Shown: positions 42,828-52,369, counted from the stretch's first letter. The stretch is 64,000 nucleotides of DNA from Brevibacillus ruminantium (GCF_023746555.1 NZ_CP098755.1:2739001-2803000); one strand, 5' to 3'. Numbers and translations are program-made. The notes: a model not told the origin generated them from the letters alone.

Positions 42828-43751
42828 CTATTTTAGCAGCGCGAAAGATTTTGTTACGTTCAAATCACCATATAGTTGATCAAACAGCTTGCCGTCTTCC
42901 GACTGGAGATCAAACGGATTGGACTGTGGCGTCGTAGCCACATACACCATACCGTTAGCTTCCGTAATTTCGCTCCCCACAGGCGTCCCCTGTTCACTGG
43001 CAAGGCGAGTCCAATCGTTTTTGGCAAATACAGAGAGCATCAGCAGCGTTTCAGCATCTTTTCCATCCTTTGTCGTATACTCGAACTTCATGACATGCTT
43101 GGCAGATGGCAGAATTTTATCTGCATCTGCGCCCGCATATTGGCTCACCTTATAATGTCCGTTCCAAGAAACGGGCGGTTTAAAGCTGAAGTTTGCCTGC
43201 GGATTGGTGTATACTTCCTGGTTATCCGCAAAAACTGCTTTGAGTCTATTTTTTTCCCAAGCTACGACAAGATGATCCACGTATCCGCCATTTCCTCCTT
43301 GAGGTGCTGTTACAATAATATCGTTCACTTTGTTGCCCGTATAGTCACCAATAATCAAGTTTGGTTCTCTCCCAAACTCCCCATACCATGTTCCATCTGT
43401 CCCTTTGGTCAGCCAGTCATATTTTACGTACCCATTGGTTTTTCCATCTTGCACTACGATGGATAAATCGCTGGCATACGCATCCAGTTTTCCATCAATC
43501 ATTTCTTTTGTACCTACCAATATGACTTTGTCATCAACAGAATCACCGGTAACATCGGATATTTTGTAATCCAGTACATAAGTATTTTCCTTTAGTTTAA
43601 GTTCGGGTGCGATAAATTTTTTACCAATCTCTAGTTTGGGGGTTGAAGCTATTTGTTCTGCTGAAGTAACTTGGGTTTTCCCGACTCCTACTGCACAAAT
43701 GAAACCCGCCAGTACCAAAACAGAAATTTTCTTTACGTGTTGATTTTTCAT
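42828..43751 (-). CDS. Secreted protein, predicted SigV-regulon member
   Basis: The ATG at 43751 is eight bases after GGAGG. The 307-residue protein has a signal peptide (about 1-31) and two repeats resembling VCBS/FG-GAP calcium loops: DVTGDSVDDKV and DYTGNKVNDIIV. A beta-rich C-terminal part follows. No catalytic motif or wall anchor is visible, and I cannot name the family. Its promoter region is nearly the same as that of sigV, so it is probably induced with lysozyme or wall stress. It may act at the cell surface, for example as a decoy or inhibitor, but this is speculation. Confidence 0.72.
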   Translation of the reverse strand: MKNQHVKKISVLVLAGFICAVGVGKTQVTSAEQIASTPKLEIGKKFIAPELKLKENTYVLDYKISDVTGDSVDDKVILVGTKEMIDGKLDAYASDLSIVVQDGKTNGYVKYDWLTKGTDGTWYGEFGREPNLIIGDYTGNKVNDIIVTAPQGGNGGYVDHLVVAWEKNRLKAVFADNQEVYTNPQANFSFKPPVSWNGHYKVSQYAGADADKILPSAKHVMKFEYTTKDGKDAETLLMLSVFAKNDWTRLASEQGTPVGSEITEANGMVYVATTPQSNPFDLQSEDGKLFDQLYGDLNVTKSFALLK

Positions 43752-43776
43752 TTCCGAAACCTCCATTTATCGTGTT

Positions 43777-43824
43777 ATTGCCTTACATATGGAAGACGTG
43801 CAAGCTACTTAAAAAGTTTGTTTA
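43777..43824 (-). promoter_or_regulatory. Copy of the sigV promoter before the secreted-protein gene
   Basis: Over 46 bases (43778-43823) only six positions differ from the sigV promoter block. CAAAC and CGTC keep the 17-base spacing, and the similarity continues into the -10 downstream region (CATATGTAAGGCAA). Confidence 0.75.
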
Positions 43825-43933
43825 GTTCTATAAACTCATCAGACTGCCCTAAAATCATCAGTATTGTACTTGGATCATTCTCGTGGATACTGCTTAACAA
43901 ACGGCATATTCGTGTGGCAGGCATCAAAAGTCA

Positions 43934-43996
43934 CCGGGGAAAGCTGATTGCTCTCAACCAAGGAGAGCAATATGGTTTAGAAATGAGCTTCCCCGG
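43934..43996. repeat. Compound hairpin
   Basis: An outer stem CCGGGGAA-AGCT (43934-43945) with AGCTTCCCCGG (43986-43996) encloses a perfect inner hairpin ATTGCTCTC/GAGAGCAAT (43947-43955, 43963-43971). It has no T-run and no neighbouring gene. The rest of 43825-44352 is AT-rich and I see no gene in it. Confidence 0.55.
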
Positions 43997-44352
43997 CTCC
44001 GGAAATTGATGTAAAGCTATGAAGCAACGAATTGAGGTGAGAGGTATGAGTTCTTCGGAAAATTAACTATATTTAATATAATAACAATTGTATTGCGTAT
44101 TTCAAGATAAAAATTAATATCACTACTTTTTTATTGCCGGTATTTATATTTATTCTATTCCGTCAATTCTGTCTATCCATTATTTTGAGCGATTCTTACC
44201 GTACAAGTACACTTCTGACTAGTTGTACATTTGGTTCACGACAACAAAAAACCCTCCTGGCGACAACGGTAAGCCTATCCTTTCAGACAGACTCTCCTCA
44301 TCACCACGAGGGGTATATACCCACTTTTCATCATGTTCTGCTATATCGCACA

Positions 44353-44940
44353 TCAACTTTCATCTATCGGACCCCACGGCGTTCCTGTCCATATGGCAAC
44401 TGCGGGATCTTTTCCGGGATTACGAAATGCATGTGGCTTGGTGCTATCAAAATAAATACTGTCGCCTTGCTTCAGTACGTATTTTTCATCGCCGATTGAG
44501 ACCTCCATTTCACCTTGCAAAACAATGCCACCTTCTTCTCCTTGGTGGGGCAGCAGCGGGACTTCTTCTCCGCGATCAGGGCTAACAGTAATTTCAAAAA
44601 ACTCAAGCTTTGTACCTGTGAGTGGAGCAAGTACTCGATATTTAACATTCGGATGTCTCATTGTGAGAATCTCTTGCTCCTCCCGTCTGGAGAGGAAAAC
44701 GGAGTTTTTTTTGATTCCGTCAAAAAAATAGGAGAGAGATACATCGAAAATGATGCTTAATTTCCACAAAGTATCAAGGGAAGGCTTGGCTTTTCCTCTT
44801 TCCAGTTGAGAAACCATACTCTGGCTTAACCCAATTTTCTCTGCAACCTCGTCCACGGTCAAATTCGATTCTTTTCTTTTTGACCGAATTCTCTCTCCGA
44901 TGACACCGATCGGGAGTTCGAACTGATGTATGTCATTCAT
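44353..44940 (-). CDS. XRE-family regulator with C-terminal cupin domain
   Basis: The 195-residue protein has a helix-turn-helix (residues 12-68: IGERIRSKRKESNLTVDEVAEKIGLSQSM in pieces) and a cupin sensor domain (about 110-185) with PLLPHQGEEGGIVLQGE and GDSIYFDSTKPHAF. XRE-cupin proteins such as PuuR-type regulators repress small metabolic or transport genes and sense a small ligand. No target is adjacent. The ribosome site AGGAGG is unusually far from the ATG, and an ATG-TAA start-stop lies between them. Confidence 0.88.
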   Translation of the reverse strand: MNDIHQFELPIGVIGERIRSKRKESNLTVDEVAEKIGLSQSMVSQLERGKAKPSLDTLWKLSIIFDVSLSYFFDGIKKNSVFLSRREEQEILTMRHPNVKYRVLAPLTGTKLEFFEITVSPDRGEEVPLLPHQGEEGGIVLQGEMEVSIGDEKYVLKQGDSIYFDSTKPHAFRNPGKDPAVAIWTGTPWGPIDES

Positions 44941-45411
44941 TACATTTATTTCCTCCTAATTAGGTTACCAAAATTATTTTTACAAGGCTAGGTAACAGAC
45001 CGCAAACCTCTGCAGACAACCATGCCCATCCGCCTGTTCAGCAGTTTTCGTCGTGTATTACAGCTTCGCGTATTATTTAGGTTTATATCACTCAGTATAC
45101 CATTTGTTAAGTGTGGGAAGCATTAATAATGCTCCCCGTAAAGGAGAGCTTTATTAATGAAATCAACTTACACAGGCAGGTTCACAATAGTTCCTTTGAC
45201 ATTGCTATTTCTGCGATCATCATTCGAGTATAACTTAATTGCTTGTACTGTTAGCTGCCTATCAAAAGATTGATTCAACTGAACCAAGGTATATCCTCAT
45301 ACTTAAGTTTTATAGGTAGGGCATTAGAAGCTATGGAGTCGTCGCGTAAAGCTTCTCCAGCAAGGTTACTATTGATGTAGGTTGACAGTTCCGTAATTTT
45401 ACTATTTACAA

Positions 45412-45980
45412 CATGCAGCCAGAATTTTGCCTATTCATCTATTCATTCTCCCCAATCCAGACAAGCACATCTTTATGAACGTCAAGGTCAATACCAATGC
45501 CCATATAGGCGGCTTTATTGACGATAGCTCCGTCCTGTTTAAAGTGAATGGCGTCAAGGAAAACAACAGCATAAACCGCTTGCAAGGGGCGATTTTGCCA
45601 CTCTTTGATCATCGGTATAATCTTATTCTCGTTACATTCGATATGGGCGTTGGTGAGACTTCGATGCCATAGAGCTGCTGCAGATGGTCTTGGATATTGC
45701 TTGTGGATACACCTTTGGCATAGAGGGCAAGAATTTGATCTTCGATCCCTGTAACATTGGATTGATTTCAACATCCCCGTACTCAGAACGGACGGTTTTC
45801 TTGCTATACCTATTGCGGCTGTTGGTTGTCCGCTTGTTTTCTTATCATGCTTGGCGTATCCAAGAGAGGACTCGATTTCAACTTCCAGCATTTCTTTTGA
45901 CATCCTAAAAATCTCCCAACCTTTCTATTCCTAATTGTTGTTTAGAGGTTGAGAGTTTACACAAAATATTTTACAGACTC
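45412..45980 (-). mobile_element. IS256-family remnant
   Basis: The left terminal sequence (GAGAGTTTACACAAAATATT to TTACAGACTC, 45952-45980) and a transposase N-terminal part are recognisable. EIESSLGYAKHDKKTS, then after frame changes PMIKEWQNRPLQAVYAVVFLDAIHF (first catalytic Asp), GIDLDVHKDVL and WIGENE/AKFWLHVV. Internal deletions, frameshifts and stops break it, and the right half is missing beyond 45412. From 45120 to 45411 there is only the tail of an unidentified minus-strand frame. Confidence 0.82.
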
Positions 45981-46180
45981 GAATGAAATTGAAATATTAA
46001 TACTTACCTTCTTCATATTGTTGTTCATCTACACTCCCCTACACTTTTGTTCAACATAAATCAATTTTAGCACTTGTGCTACTCCACCTTCTGTCCATTC
46101 CATCATAAGTCTTTCTCCACTTACTTCACATTTAGGAGAGGAGAATTGGGACTAAATATCCTAGGTTTGTCGCTGTTGGA

Positions 46181-46747
46181 TTAGAAGTAGTCATTGTATA
46201 ATTCTTGCTGCTGTTCCTCTGCTATGGTTTGTAAGTCATATGCGTTAATTCGAAACAACTGATAATCGCCAATATCCGCTTTTTTTGCGGCTAGCTTATT
46301 TAAAAATTTCGGGGAGCCTTCGTTTTCTTCATCGTAAACTAACAAGATACCATCTGAATTGGATAGCAAGAATTTGTGATTCTCTCCAAGCTGCCAAACT
46401 CCCTGGTAAGGTGTTTGATAGACACTATTGATATAGTCGGCTTGCATCACAATATTACGGTAGTAATCCTGGGTCTCTTCTTTCCACTTTTCCTCTTGAT
46501 TCAAAAATGGAGTTATTACCGCCAGTTTTAGTTGTGGATACTCCTTTTTTAATTCCAGAACTGTTTCGGCTGCCCACATTTCTACCCCAAGTTGACCTGA
46601 TATGATGACCCATTCCAATTCTTCCTCAAGGAATCTTACGAGTTCCCGCTTCAGTGCTTTCTTAATAATCGCTAAGCCCGGATTTTTTTCATTGAAAATG
46701 CCAAGCTCGTGAGCCTTGTATCCTGAAACAAATAAACGTTTTAACAT
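46181..46747 (-). CDS. ypsA: YpsA-type SLOG-superfamily protein (DUF1273)
   Basis: The 188-residue protein opens with LFVSGYKAHELGIF, then a WVIISGQLGVEMWAAE nucleotide-binding glycine motif, TPFLNQEEKW, and ends with a short acidic tail. This is the YpsA/DUF1273 family, a SLOG fold thought to bind a nucleotide or related ligand. B. subtilis YpsA affects cell division when overproduced. The ATG has an AGAGGTG site. It is a single gene with no functional neighbours. Confidence 0.9.
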   Translation of the reverse strand: MLKRLFVSGYKAHELGIFNEKNPGLAIIKKALKRELVRFLEEELEWVIISGQLGVEMWAAETVLELKKEYPQLKLAVITPFLNQEEKWKEETQDYYRNIVMQADYINSVYQTPYQGVWQLGENHKFLLSNSDGILLVYDEENEGSPKFLNKLAAKKADIGDYQLFRINAYDLQTIAEEQQQELYNDYF

Positions 46748-46988
46748 GTTGTCACCTCTAACTTAAAAGGAGCTATAGCAGAAAATAGATTTCTTTTCAC
46801 TCGCTGTCGCTGTGTATTCATTAGTGTTTCGTCTCATTTTTTCTTATATTATCACAAATTTGAATGCCTCAGGATAAATCGGATGATTCGTTTCTCTTTC
46901 CACTACTCACGGTGCTCTATAATGCTCGCAAGAAAGATATCTTGTGATTTCCGGTTTTCCTGACGAAAGCCCTTTTCCATATTTTCGC

Positions 46989-47400
46989 CTAAGATTTTTG
47001 GTTCTTTGGATTTGGATCAGCCTGTCTGTAGAGCTTTCCTTTCAAATTAAGTTTTGGTCCATCTGAAATAAACAGCCCCACCAAGGTAAGCGCGGTGCCT
47101 ACCATCGCCATCGATGTAATTTTCTCTTGCAAAATAAGCGAAGAAGCCACGAGTGTAATCACGGGTACAGTATAAATATACAAACTGGTTTTTACAGCTC
47201 CTAAAACCCCCACAGCCCAGTTCCAACTTACAAAGCATAATGCAGAAGCCGAAAAGCCTAGAAATAATAGATTAAATAAATTAGGGATGCTAGTGAACCA
47301 CGCAAAGTCGAAGGAAAAGTCCAGCAAAAATAACGCAGGTATCATTAATAGTAATCCATAGAAAAACACCTTGCGCGTGCTGCCAACAGTATATAACCGA
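46989..47400 (-). pseudogene. C-terminal half of an EamA/DMT-family transporter
   Basis: Residues such as [28 protein letters not shown] in pieces, [17 protein letters not shown] and [14 protein letters not shown] are the second EamA repeat. The frame continues back through [20 protein letters not shown] to a TAG near 47405, so the first five helices are missing. A 5'-truncated gene is more likely than a real short transporter. Confidence 0.75.
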
Positions 47401-47817
47401 GGACACTAATGATGAGGTGCTCCCGGTCCTTGTCCTGTTCTTTTAGTACACAATGGAGGGGGTGCTATAGTAAATATGGAGGGCATCTTCCTAATTCTTT
47501 TATAAAAGAAAAGGCCTCACTTGAGAGAGAAGAGCTCCCAGGCAAGACCTTTTCGTCCGTTCAGCGTTTTACACCCGAACAACCAACAAATCACATGACA
47601 ACCATAAGGAGAATCAATTAGGACAGAAATAATAATATTGAAGCCTTACGTCCGCCAAATTAAACGCATAGACATTGGCTCTTAGTGGCGTTATCGTGGT
47701 GACCTTCTTCAGCATTTCACCCTTGTACCTCATGGGACGTGGTCGTTGATTGCCCGGTTTTGCATGAAAACGCTGTTTGCACGAGTTAGTCCTGTCCCAA
47801 CGAGTGAAGAAAGACAA
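47401..47817. other. Gap without recognised gene
   Basis: No coding frame with a ribosome site, repeat or RNA was recognised. A weak imperfect hairpin (AAAGGCCT ... GACCTTTTC, 47509-47548) is present. Confidence 0.3.
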
Positions 47818-49068
47818 TTAAGCGAGCTTGGCGCGATAGTTATCTATGATTCGATGCTCCATTTTTTCCTGTAGGTGGTCGGTCATTTCCTGGCATATCT
47901 GGTTGTATTCCCAATCCGATATCTGATAAGCAGAAGGAGCATCTTTATGCAGCAGCATGGCGATACGCATATGAGTCGCAGGGTGTGTCGTGTCCATGCT
48001 TTGTTGACTTCTTTCCAGGATGCGCACTATGCGCATTTTTTCCTTTCCAGGTAGCTTTGAAAAAGTCTCATGCAAGTGCTGACCCAGTGTCATACTTTGC
48101 TTCTGCAAGGAATGTCTCGCGATCAGTGGCTCCACCACATCGTTCATGTGTATGATCTGCAACAGGGAAATGAGATGCTGACTGCCTGCAAGCTGAACCG
48201 CCATACGATCCGCCTCATATTCAGCTCGTTGACTCTGATTCCAATAAAGATGAATGAGAACAGCCAGCAAATGATAGGGAATCCAAAATAGTAGCCGCAT
48301 GATCCCTCTGCTGAACGTGGCGATGAATGAAAAATGGTATTCATCATCCTCGTCTTGGATTGGGTCAAGCAAGTCGCACCAATTCAGGAGAATACGCTGT
48401 GCATGTGATACCAGAGCGCTCCGCCTAATGTCATTGTTACGGCAATGAGCCAGCTCATGGGCAAGCAGTGCGGTTAATTCTCCCGGTGTGCACGCAAACA
48501 ATAGTGGATAACCGATGACAACTACCCTCCCTCTGCGCCATCCATATTCAGTGGTATACGCCTCGTAGTAAGGAGAGAGCGCGAACTGTATTCCTTTTCC
48601 GACCCCCATCTTTTGGGCCACGGTTTCAAATATCTTCATGGTGGCTGGGTGTTCATCAGCATTCAAAAGAATGGCCATTTTCGGAAACGGATGGGGTCGA
48701 GGCCGCGACAACCATGCGAACAGGAGGATTAGCAGACAGCTTATGAAAATAAAGGGGCTGCGATACCAGGCGAAAAGTCCATACAAAGAAAAGAGAAAAC
48801 CTGTTACGGAACATCCGATAATGACTAGTGAGTACGCGGATGCTACTCTCTCGCTCACCCCCTGTTTGGTTACGAGCTCGGTGCGATTCTGTAGCTCTTT
48901 GAACAAGGATTGACCGTATGTATCACGCATTTTCCTCTCAAGGCGCTCCCAAGCCTTACCTTGGCGTTCTTTCGATGGGACGGTTAGATTCCAGTCACAG
49001 TGTTCACACCAAAACGGATATCCTTCGTTTGCCTCGATTTGTGCTCCACAAGAAGGACAAGGCTTCAC
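47818..49068 (-). CDS. M48-family membrane metallopeptidase with zinc ribbon
   Basis: I chose GTG at 49068, nine bases after GAGGGGG; the longer upstream frame lacks a site. The 416-residue protein starts with a zinc ribbon (CPSCGAQIEANEGYPFWCEHCDW). Two membrane helices follow (about 85-130), then the peptidase motif HELAHCRNND with the third zinc ligand in AEYEADRMAVQLAG, and further helices in between. Relatives of HtpX/YhfN type degrade or process membrane proteins. The N-terminal zinc ribbon is an unusual addition. No operon partner is visible. Confidence 0.85.
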   Translation of the reverse strand: MKPCPSCGAQIEANEGYPFWCEHCDWNLTVPSKERQGKAWERLERKMRDTYGQSLFKELQNRTELVTKQGVSERVASAYSLVIIGCSVTGFLFSLYGLFAWYRSPFIFISCLLILLFAWLSRPRPHPFPKMAILLNADEHPATMKIFETVAQKMGVGKGIQFALSPYYEAYTTEYGWRRGRVVVIGYPLLFACTPGELTALLAHELAHCRNNDIRRSALVSHAQRILLNWCDLLDPIQDEDDEYHFSFIATFSRGIMRLLFWIPYHLLAVLIHLYWNQSQRAEYEADRMAVQLAGSQHLISLLQIIHMNDVVEPLIARHSLQKQSMTLGQHLHETFSKLPGKEKMRIVRILERSQQSMDTTHPATHMRIAMLLHKDAPSAYQISDWEYNQICQEMTDHLQEKMEHRIIDNYRAKLA

Positions 49069-49319
49069 TGAATCATTCCCCCTCTGCGCCTGTTTCGTCC
49101 ACAAGGCGCTGTCTGACAGCATTTTACCACGAGTAACTGTTCCTGATAAGACAGTTTGGAAATAATTTGGGTTTGATTGGGCATTTTTTCCGGATATCAT
49201 CCACCTGGCAATTGGAATAAGGTATTTAGGGTTTGTTGGGAAACTTTGAAAATTTAGTTGTAGACTAAGAAAATAAAGCTTTAGACTAACTTGAGTCATT
49301 ATGATAACTGGTTCGATAG

Positions 49320-49943
49320 TTAAATTTCAAATAATTTTTTTAATTGGTCTAATGTAATTCTCTCAATAAACTTACTGAATTTTTCCTTCCCTTTCGCACT
49401 TGTCTTATAAAAGGTAATGAGTTTTGTAATGACAGGCACTACTTGGTCTTCGGATAACCCAGATACAAGAAGTTTCGCAAGACTAGCCTTGAGACCCTTG
49501 GCTTCTCCTCCAACATAAATATCAAACGAATCTCGCATTTTAACAACACCAATATCCTTTAACAATGGCTCACTTGTTCCAAGTGCACAGCCTGCATACC
49601 CCACTTTGACTGGTGTGGGAGTTTCAATTCCAGCAATCGCATTATTTATTTCTTTTGCGGTCTCAAGACCTGCTTCTTCGGCTCCTTTGCAAAAGTTGCA
49701 AACAATCAAACTCTTTGTGACGAAGCCCGCAGGGTACACCTCTAGACCAGATCGCTGCAGTTCTTCCACAATAACTTCACGCCGTTCAAGTGGAATTTCT
49801 AAATAGAGTTGCTTAAAGGGCGTCATCTCAATTACGGCATCTTCTCCAATTATCGTTGCCATTGTAGCAAGTTGCTCCGGTGTAAAAAGACTTCCTCCTA
49901 CTTGTATGGCAGAGGTAACGGCAATTTTCATTTTCTCACCCAT
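49320..49943 (-). CDS. Nitrite/sulfite reductase half-domain-like protein
   Basis: The ATG at 49943 has GGAGAGGAG. The 207-residue protein begins [21 protein letters not shown], like the ferredoxin-like half domain of siroheme reductases, and has two cysteine pieces ([10 protein letters not shown] and [11 protein letters not shown]) reminiscent of the Fe4S4-siroheme binding pattern. It is too short to be a full reductase. Such proteins are usually annotated only as nitrite reductase-like. It lies directly downstream of copper-gene debris. Confidence 0.7.
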   Translation of the reverse strand: MGEKMKIAVTSAIQVGGSLFTPEQLATMATIIGEDAVIEMTPFKQLYLEIPLERREVIVEELQRSGLEVYPAGFVTKSLIVCNFCKGAEEAGLETAKEINNAIAGIETPTPVKVGYAGCALGTSEPLLKDIGVVKMRDSFDIYVGGEAKGLKASLAKLLVSGLSEDQVVPVITKLITFYKTSAKGKEKFSKFIERITLDQLKKLFEI

Positions 49944-50262
49944 AGCTCGATTTCTCCTCTCCTCATTTTCATGGCCATTTTTTGTATTTTTGCGCGCTGT
50001 AATCGAAGAGCATTGAGCACAACAGATACCGAACTTAATGCCATTGCTGCCCCTGCTACCCAAGGGGCTAATAAACCAATTGCAGCGATAGGAATGCCGA
50101 GCTTCTTTGATTGCATCCGTCCAAATTTTATCTTCATCAAATGTCACTTCTACGGTGTTGGTAGTAAGATCTACTTTTCCTTCAACTCCGATCAGTTTTA
50201 GGGCACCTTCAATGGAATTTACACAATGCTGAGCAAATTGAGATGCGTTTCGGTATGCTTTA
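49944..50262 (-). pseudogene. Fused remnants of copper chaperone CopZ and copper ATPase CopA
   Basis: On the minus strand QHCVNSIEGALKLIGVEGKV and VEVTFDEDK match the heavy-metal-associated domain of CopZ or of the CopA N-terminus; the preceding Met-x-Cys half of the metal motif is degenerate. The frame then changes, and [19 protein letters not shown] with [15 protein letters not shown] is the extreme C-terminus of copper P-type ATPases. A deletion of roughly 700 codons therefore joined the two ends. Confidence 0.8.
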
Positions 50263-50724
50263 CAGCCTCAATATACCCCCACAATGTATATTTGGTCAAC
50301 AACAACTTTACTATACCCATGTACCCTATTTGAAAAACAAAAATGTTCAACAGCAGCAGCTACTTCCTTTCATCAATTTCGATATACTTATCATCAGTTC
50401 AATTAACACTTCCGTGTACTCTCCCGAATTCGTTCGATCACACAGCTTTTTCCTTGTAATGTCTGGACGCAAACGTTCCCTTACCAAAAAATCAAGAAAT
50501 CCGAAATTTCAAGGAAAATCATGATGGCTCCGTCCGATTATGAAAATAACTGATCGATGTAAAAAAGCGGAGCTTAAGACCTTTGAAAATAAAGTCTTAG
50601 GCTGCCGCCAGTTGATAGAACTATCGTGGTAACTTGGGATTGTTCCTCTTCAACGGATTTACCGTTCGTCTTGTGTAATAGTGGTGCAGCTTGAAACTCT
50701 GGTCAAAATCGTTGTTGCTCGCCT
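50263..50724. other. Gap upstream of the copper remnants
   Basis: A GGGGGTATATTG/ATACCCCC type sequence (about 50270-50290) could be a relic of a copper operator. A broken minus-strand frame ends in GSSCCC. No intact gene was seen. Confidence 0.25.
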
Positions 50725-51174
50725 TTACTGCTTCTGTTCGCGCAGGTGCATCGTCAGATTGTCGAGCATACCTGACCAGCCGTCGTACATGTACTTATCG
50801 CCAGGGTGACCGGCGAATCCGCGTAGGTGGAAGATCATCTCGGTGCGGTCGCCATCGCCATGTGCAGCGAGGGTTAATGTCACGACAGGAGAGTTGGGAT
50901 CGTTGGGGTGGCCCCAGGTGAAGACGAGTCGTTCGAAAGGTACGACGTCGAGAAACACACCTCCGGTGTGATACTCCTCGCCGGTCCCCGAGTTCACCAT
51001 CGTGTAGCGGTAGTGTCCGCCTTCGCGGACGTCGAAGGAGATGGACTCCAGGGGTGTCGAAGGCAACCAGGCGGCGAGTTCCTTCTCCTCTGTCCAGGCC
51101 CGCCACACGAGCTCGCGGCGGGCATTCAGGGTACGAGTGATGGTGAATTCCGGTGCGGATGTGGACATGTTCAT
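50725..51174 (-). CDS. SRPBCC/AHSA1-family protein (high-GC segment)
   Basis: The start is ATG 51174 or 51168, after AAAGGAGG. The protein of about 149 residues has the AHSA1/START-like fold pattern: FTITRTLNARRELVWRAWTE, then REGGHYRYTMV, a VPFERLVFTWGHP strand and the C-terminal helix DGWSGMLDNLTMHL. Such proteins bind hydrophobic ligands and are commonly encoded beside ArsR regulators. The GC content of this gene is clearly above that of its surroundings, suggesting transfer. The partner regulator upstream is broken. Confidence 0.85.
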   Translation of the reverse strand: MNMSTSAPEFTITRTLNARRELVWRAWTEEKELAAWLPSTPLESISFDVREGGHYRYTMVNSGTGEEYHTGGVFLDVVPFERLVFTWGHPNDPNSPVVTLTLAAHGDGDRTEMIFHLRGFAGHPGDKYMYDGWSGMLDNLTMHLREQKQ

Positions 51175-51405
51175 TGTTCCTCCTTTGGGGTCATGGTTTT
51201 GAGATGTTCTTCCAGCGCATCGAAACGCTGGTTCCACTCGCTCCAGCACTTTGAGATGCTGGGAGATTGCGGGTGTGCTTATCTCGAAGAGTTCGGCGCC
51301 CTCCCCGACGGTCGAGGCTTTCTGTGACAGCCTGGGAAGGATTTTACGCCGCGTCGGATCGGCGAGCGCAGCGAAAATAAGGCTGAGTGTGTTCTTCGCA
51401 ACCAA
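51171..51405 (-). pseudogene. ArsR-family regulator with internal deletion
   Basis: The N-terminal part has LADPTRRKIL and FEISTPAISQHLKVLE, the ArsR recognition helix. The C-terminal helix EWNQRFDALEEHLKTM is present in another frame directly after it. About 25-30 residues between them (wing and dimer strand) are missing, and the deletion changes frame. The result would be a useless read-through into the AHSA1 gene. Confidence 0.8.
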
Positions 51406-51539
51406 TTAATATAAAAATGAACCCTAAGGTAAGCGCTTATTCTTCAAGGCTAATAATAACGCAAAAATCACGGAATTCCATTGACCGTCCCAAATTTCTA
51501 CAGTCCACAATGGATGGGAACGATTACGGTCGAAGGTCT

Positions 51540-51710
51540 GTTTCTTCTTGTGCTGTAAGTATAGAGCAACCATATGTAGGAATTATGGAGAGGATGAAAA
51601 AGAAAAAGATGGTCAATAGAAATCAGATGACCATCCATACGTCCAAGTCGTCGTCCCAAGGTATAAAACCACCATGGCCCCCACCGACACGCTCAACGTC
51701 GAAAAAAAAA
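51540..51710 (-). pseudogene. LicD-family fragment
   Basis: Minus-strand residues GGHGGFIPWDDDLDVWM (about 51625-51690) match the catalytic motif of LicD nucleotidyltransferase-like proteins that decorate teichoic acids or polysaccharides. The frame stops directly afterwards. Only this motif remains. Confidence 0.55.
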
Positions 51711-52337
51711 TCAAAAAATAAGTTTATTTTCTGTTCCTGAAAGTAGCCTTTTAATATTTTCCTTATGCCTGAAAATAACCATAAACGCCATTAGACACGC
51801 AAAGATATAAAAGTATAAAGTATTCCCAAAAACAGGAACAAATGATATAGCCGCGAAAAGTGTTGTAGCACATATTGTGCCTAAAGAAACATAACGGGTT
51901 AAAGCTACTATTATCACAAAAAAACCAAGGCATAAAAGGGCCATAACCCAGTCAGCCATAAACAGCACAGCCACAGCTGTAAGTGCTCCCTTGCCCCCTT
52001 TAAACCCAAAATATACCGGCCAGTTATGCCCGATAACCGCTCCTGCGCCTGCCGCTAAAAGGCTTACGCAATCCTTAGCCTCTCCCGAATAAAAGTAAAC
52101 GCCAAGGAACAAGCCTATCATACAGGCAATAATCCCTTTTAATATATCTCCCGCAAGAACAAACACCGCAGCAGATTTCCCAAGTACCCTCAGAGTATTG
52201 GTAAGCCCGGCGCTTTTGCTTCCATGGCTTCTTATGTCCCTGCCGTATATTTTCCCTACAATCACGGCTGTATTAAGGCTGCCTAAAACGTAGCCCAAAG
52301 CTAAGGCGGCAAAAAGCTTTAAAATATCAATCATCAC
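51711..52337 (-). CDS. plsY: Glycerol-3-phosphate acyltransferase PlsY-type
   Basis: The 208-residue membrane protein has five to six helices and the PlsY motifs: GSLNTAVIVGKI, SKSAGLTNTLRVLG (SxGxxNxxR type) and GHNWPVYFGFKGGKG. PlsY transfers the acyl group from acyl-phosphate to glycerol 3-phosphate, the first step of phospholipid synthesis. TNTLR in place of TNVLR and the isolated location suggest a second, diverged copy rather than the essential housekeeping one. The ATG has an AGGGAG site. Confidence 0.88.
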   Translation of the reverse strand: MMIDILKLFAALALGYVLGSLNTAVIVGKIYGRDIRSHGSKSAGLTNTLRVLGKSAAVFVLAGDILKGIIACMIGLFLGVYFYSGEAKDCVSLLAAGAGAVIGHNWPVYFGFKGGKGALTAVAVLFMADWVMALLCLGFFVIIVALTRYVSLGTICATTLFAAISFVPVFGNTLYFYIFACLMAFMVIFRHKENIKRLLSGTENKLIF

Positions 52338-52369
52338 TCTTCTCCCTTGGAATTATTCTAATTTTCATT

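Noticed and set aside
51387-51740. 117-codon plus-strand frame
   Set aside because: It is antisense to the LicD motif and to the plsY 3' end, and low in protein-like order.
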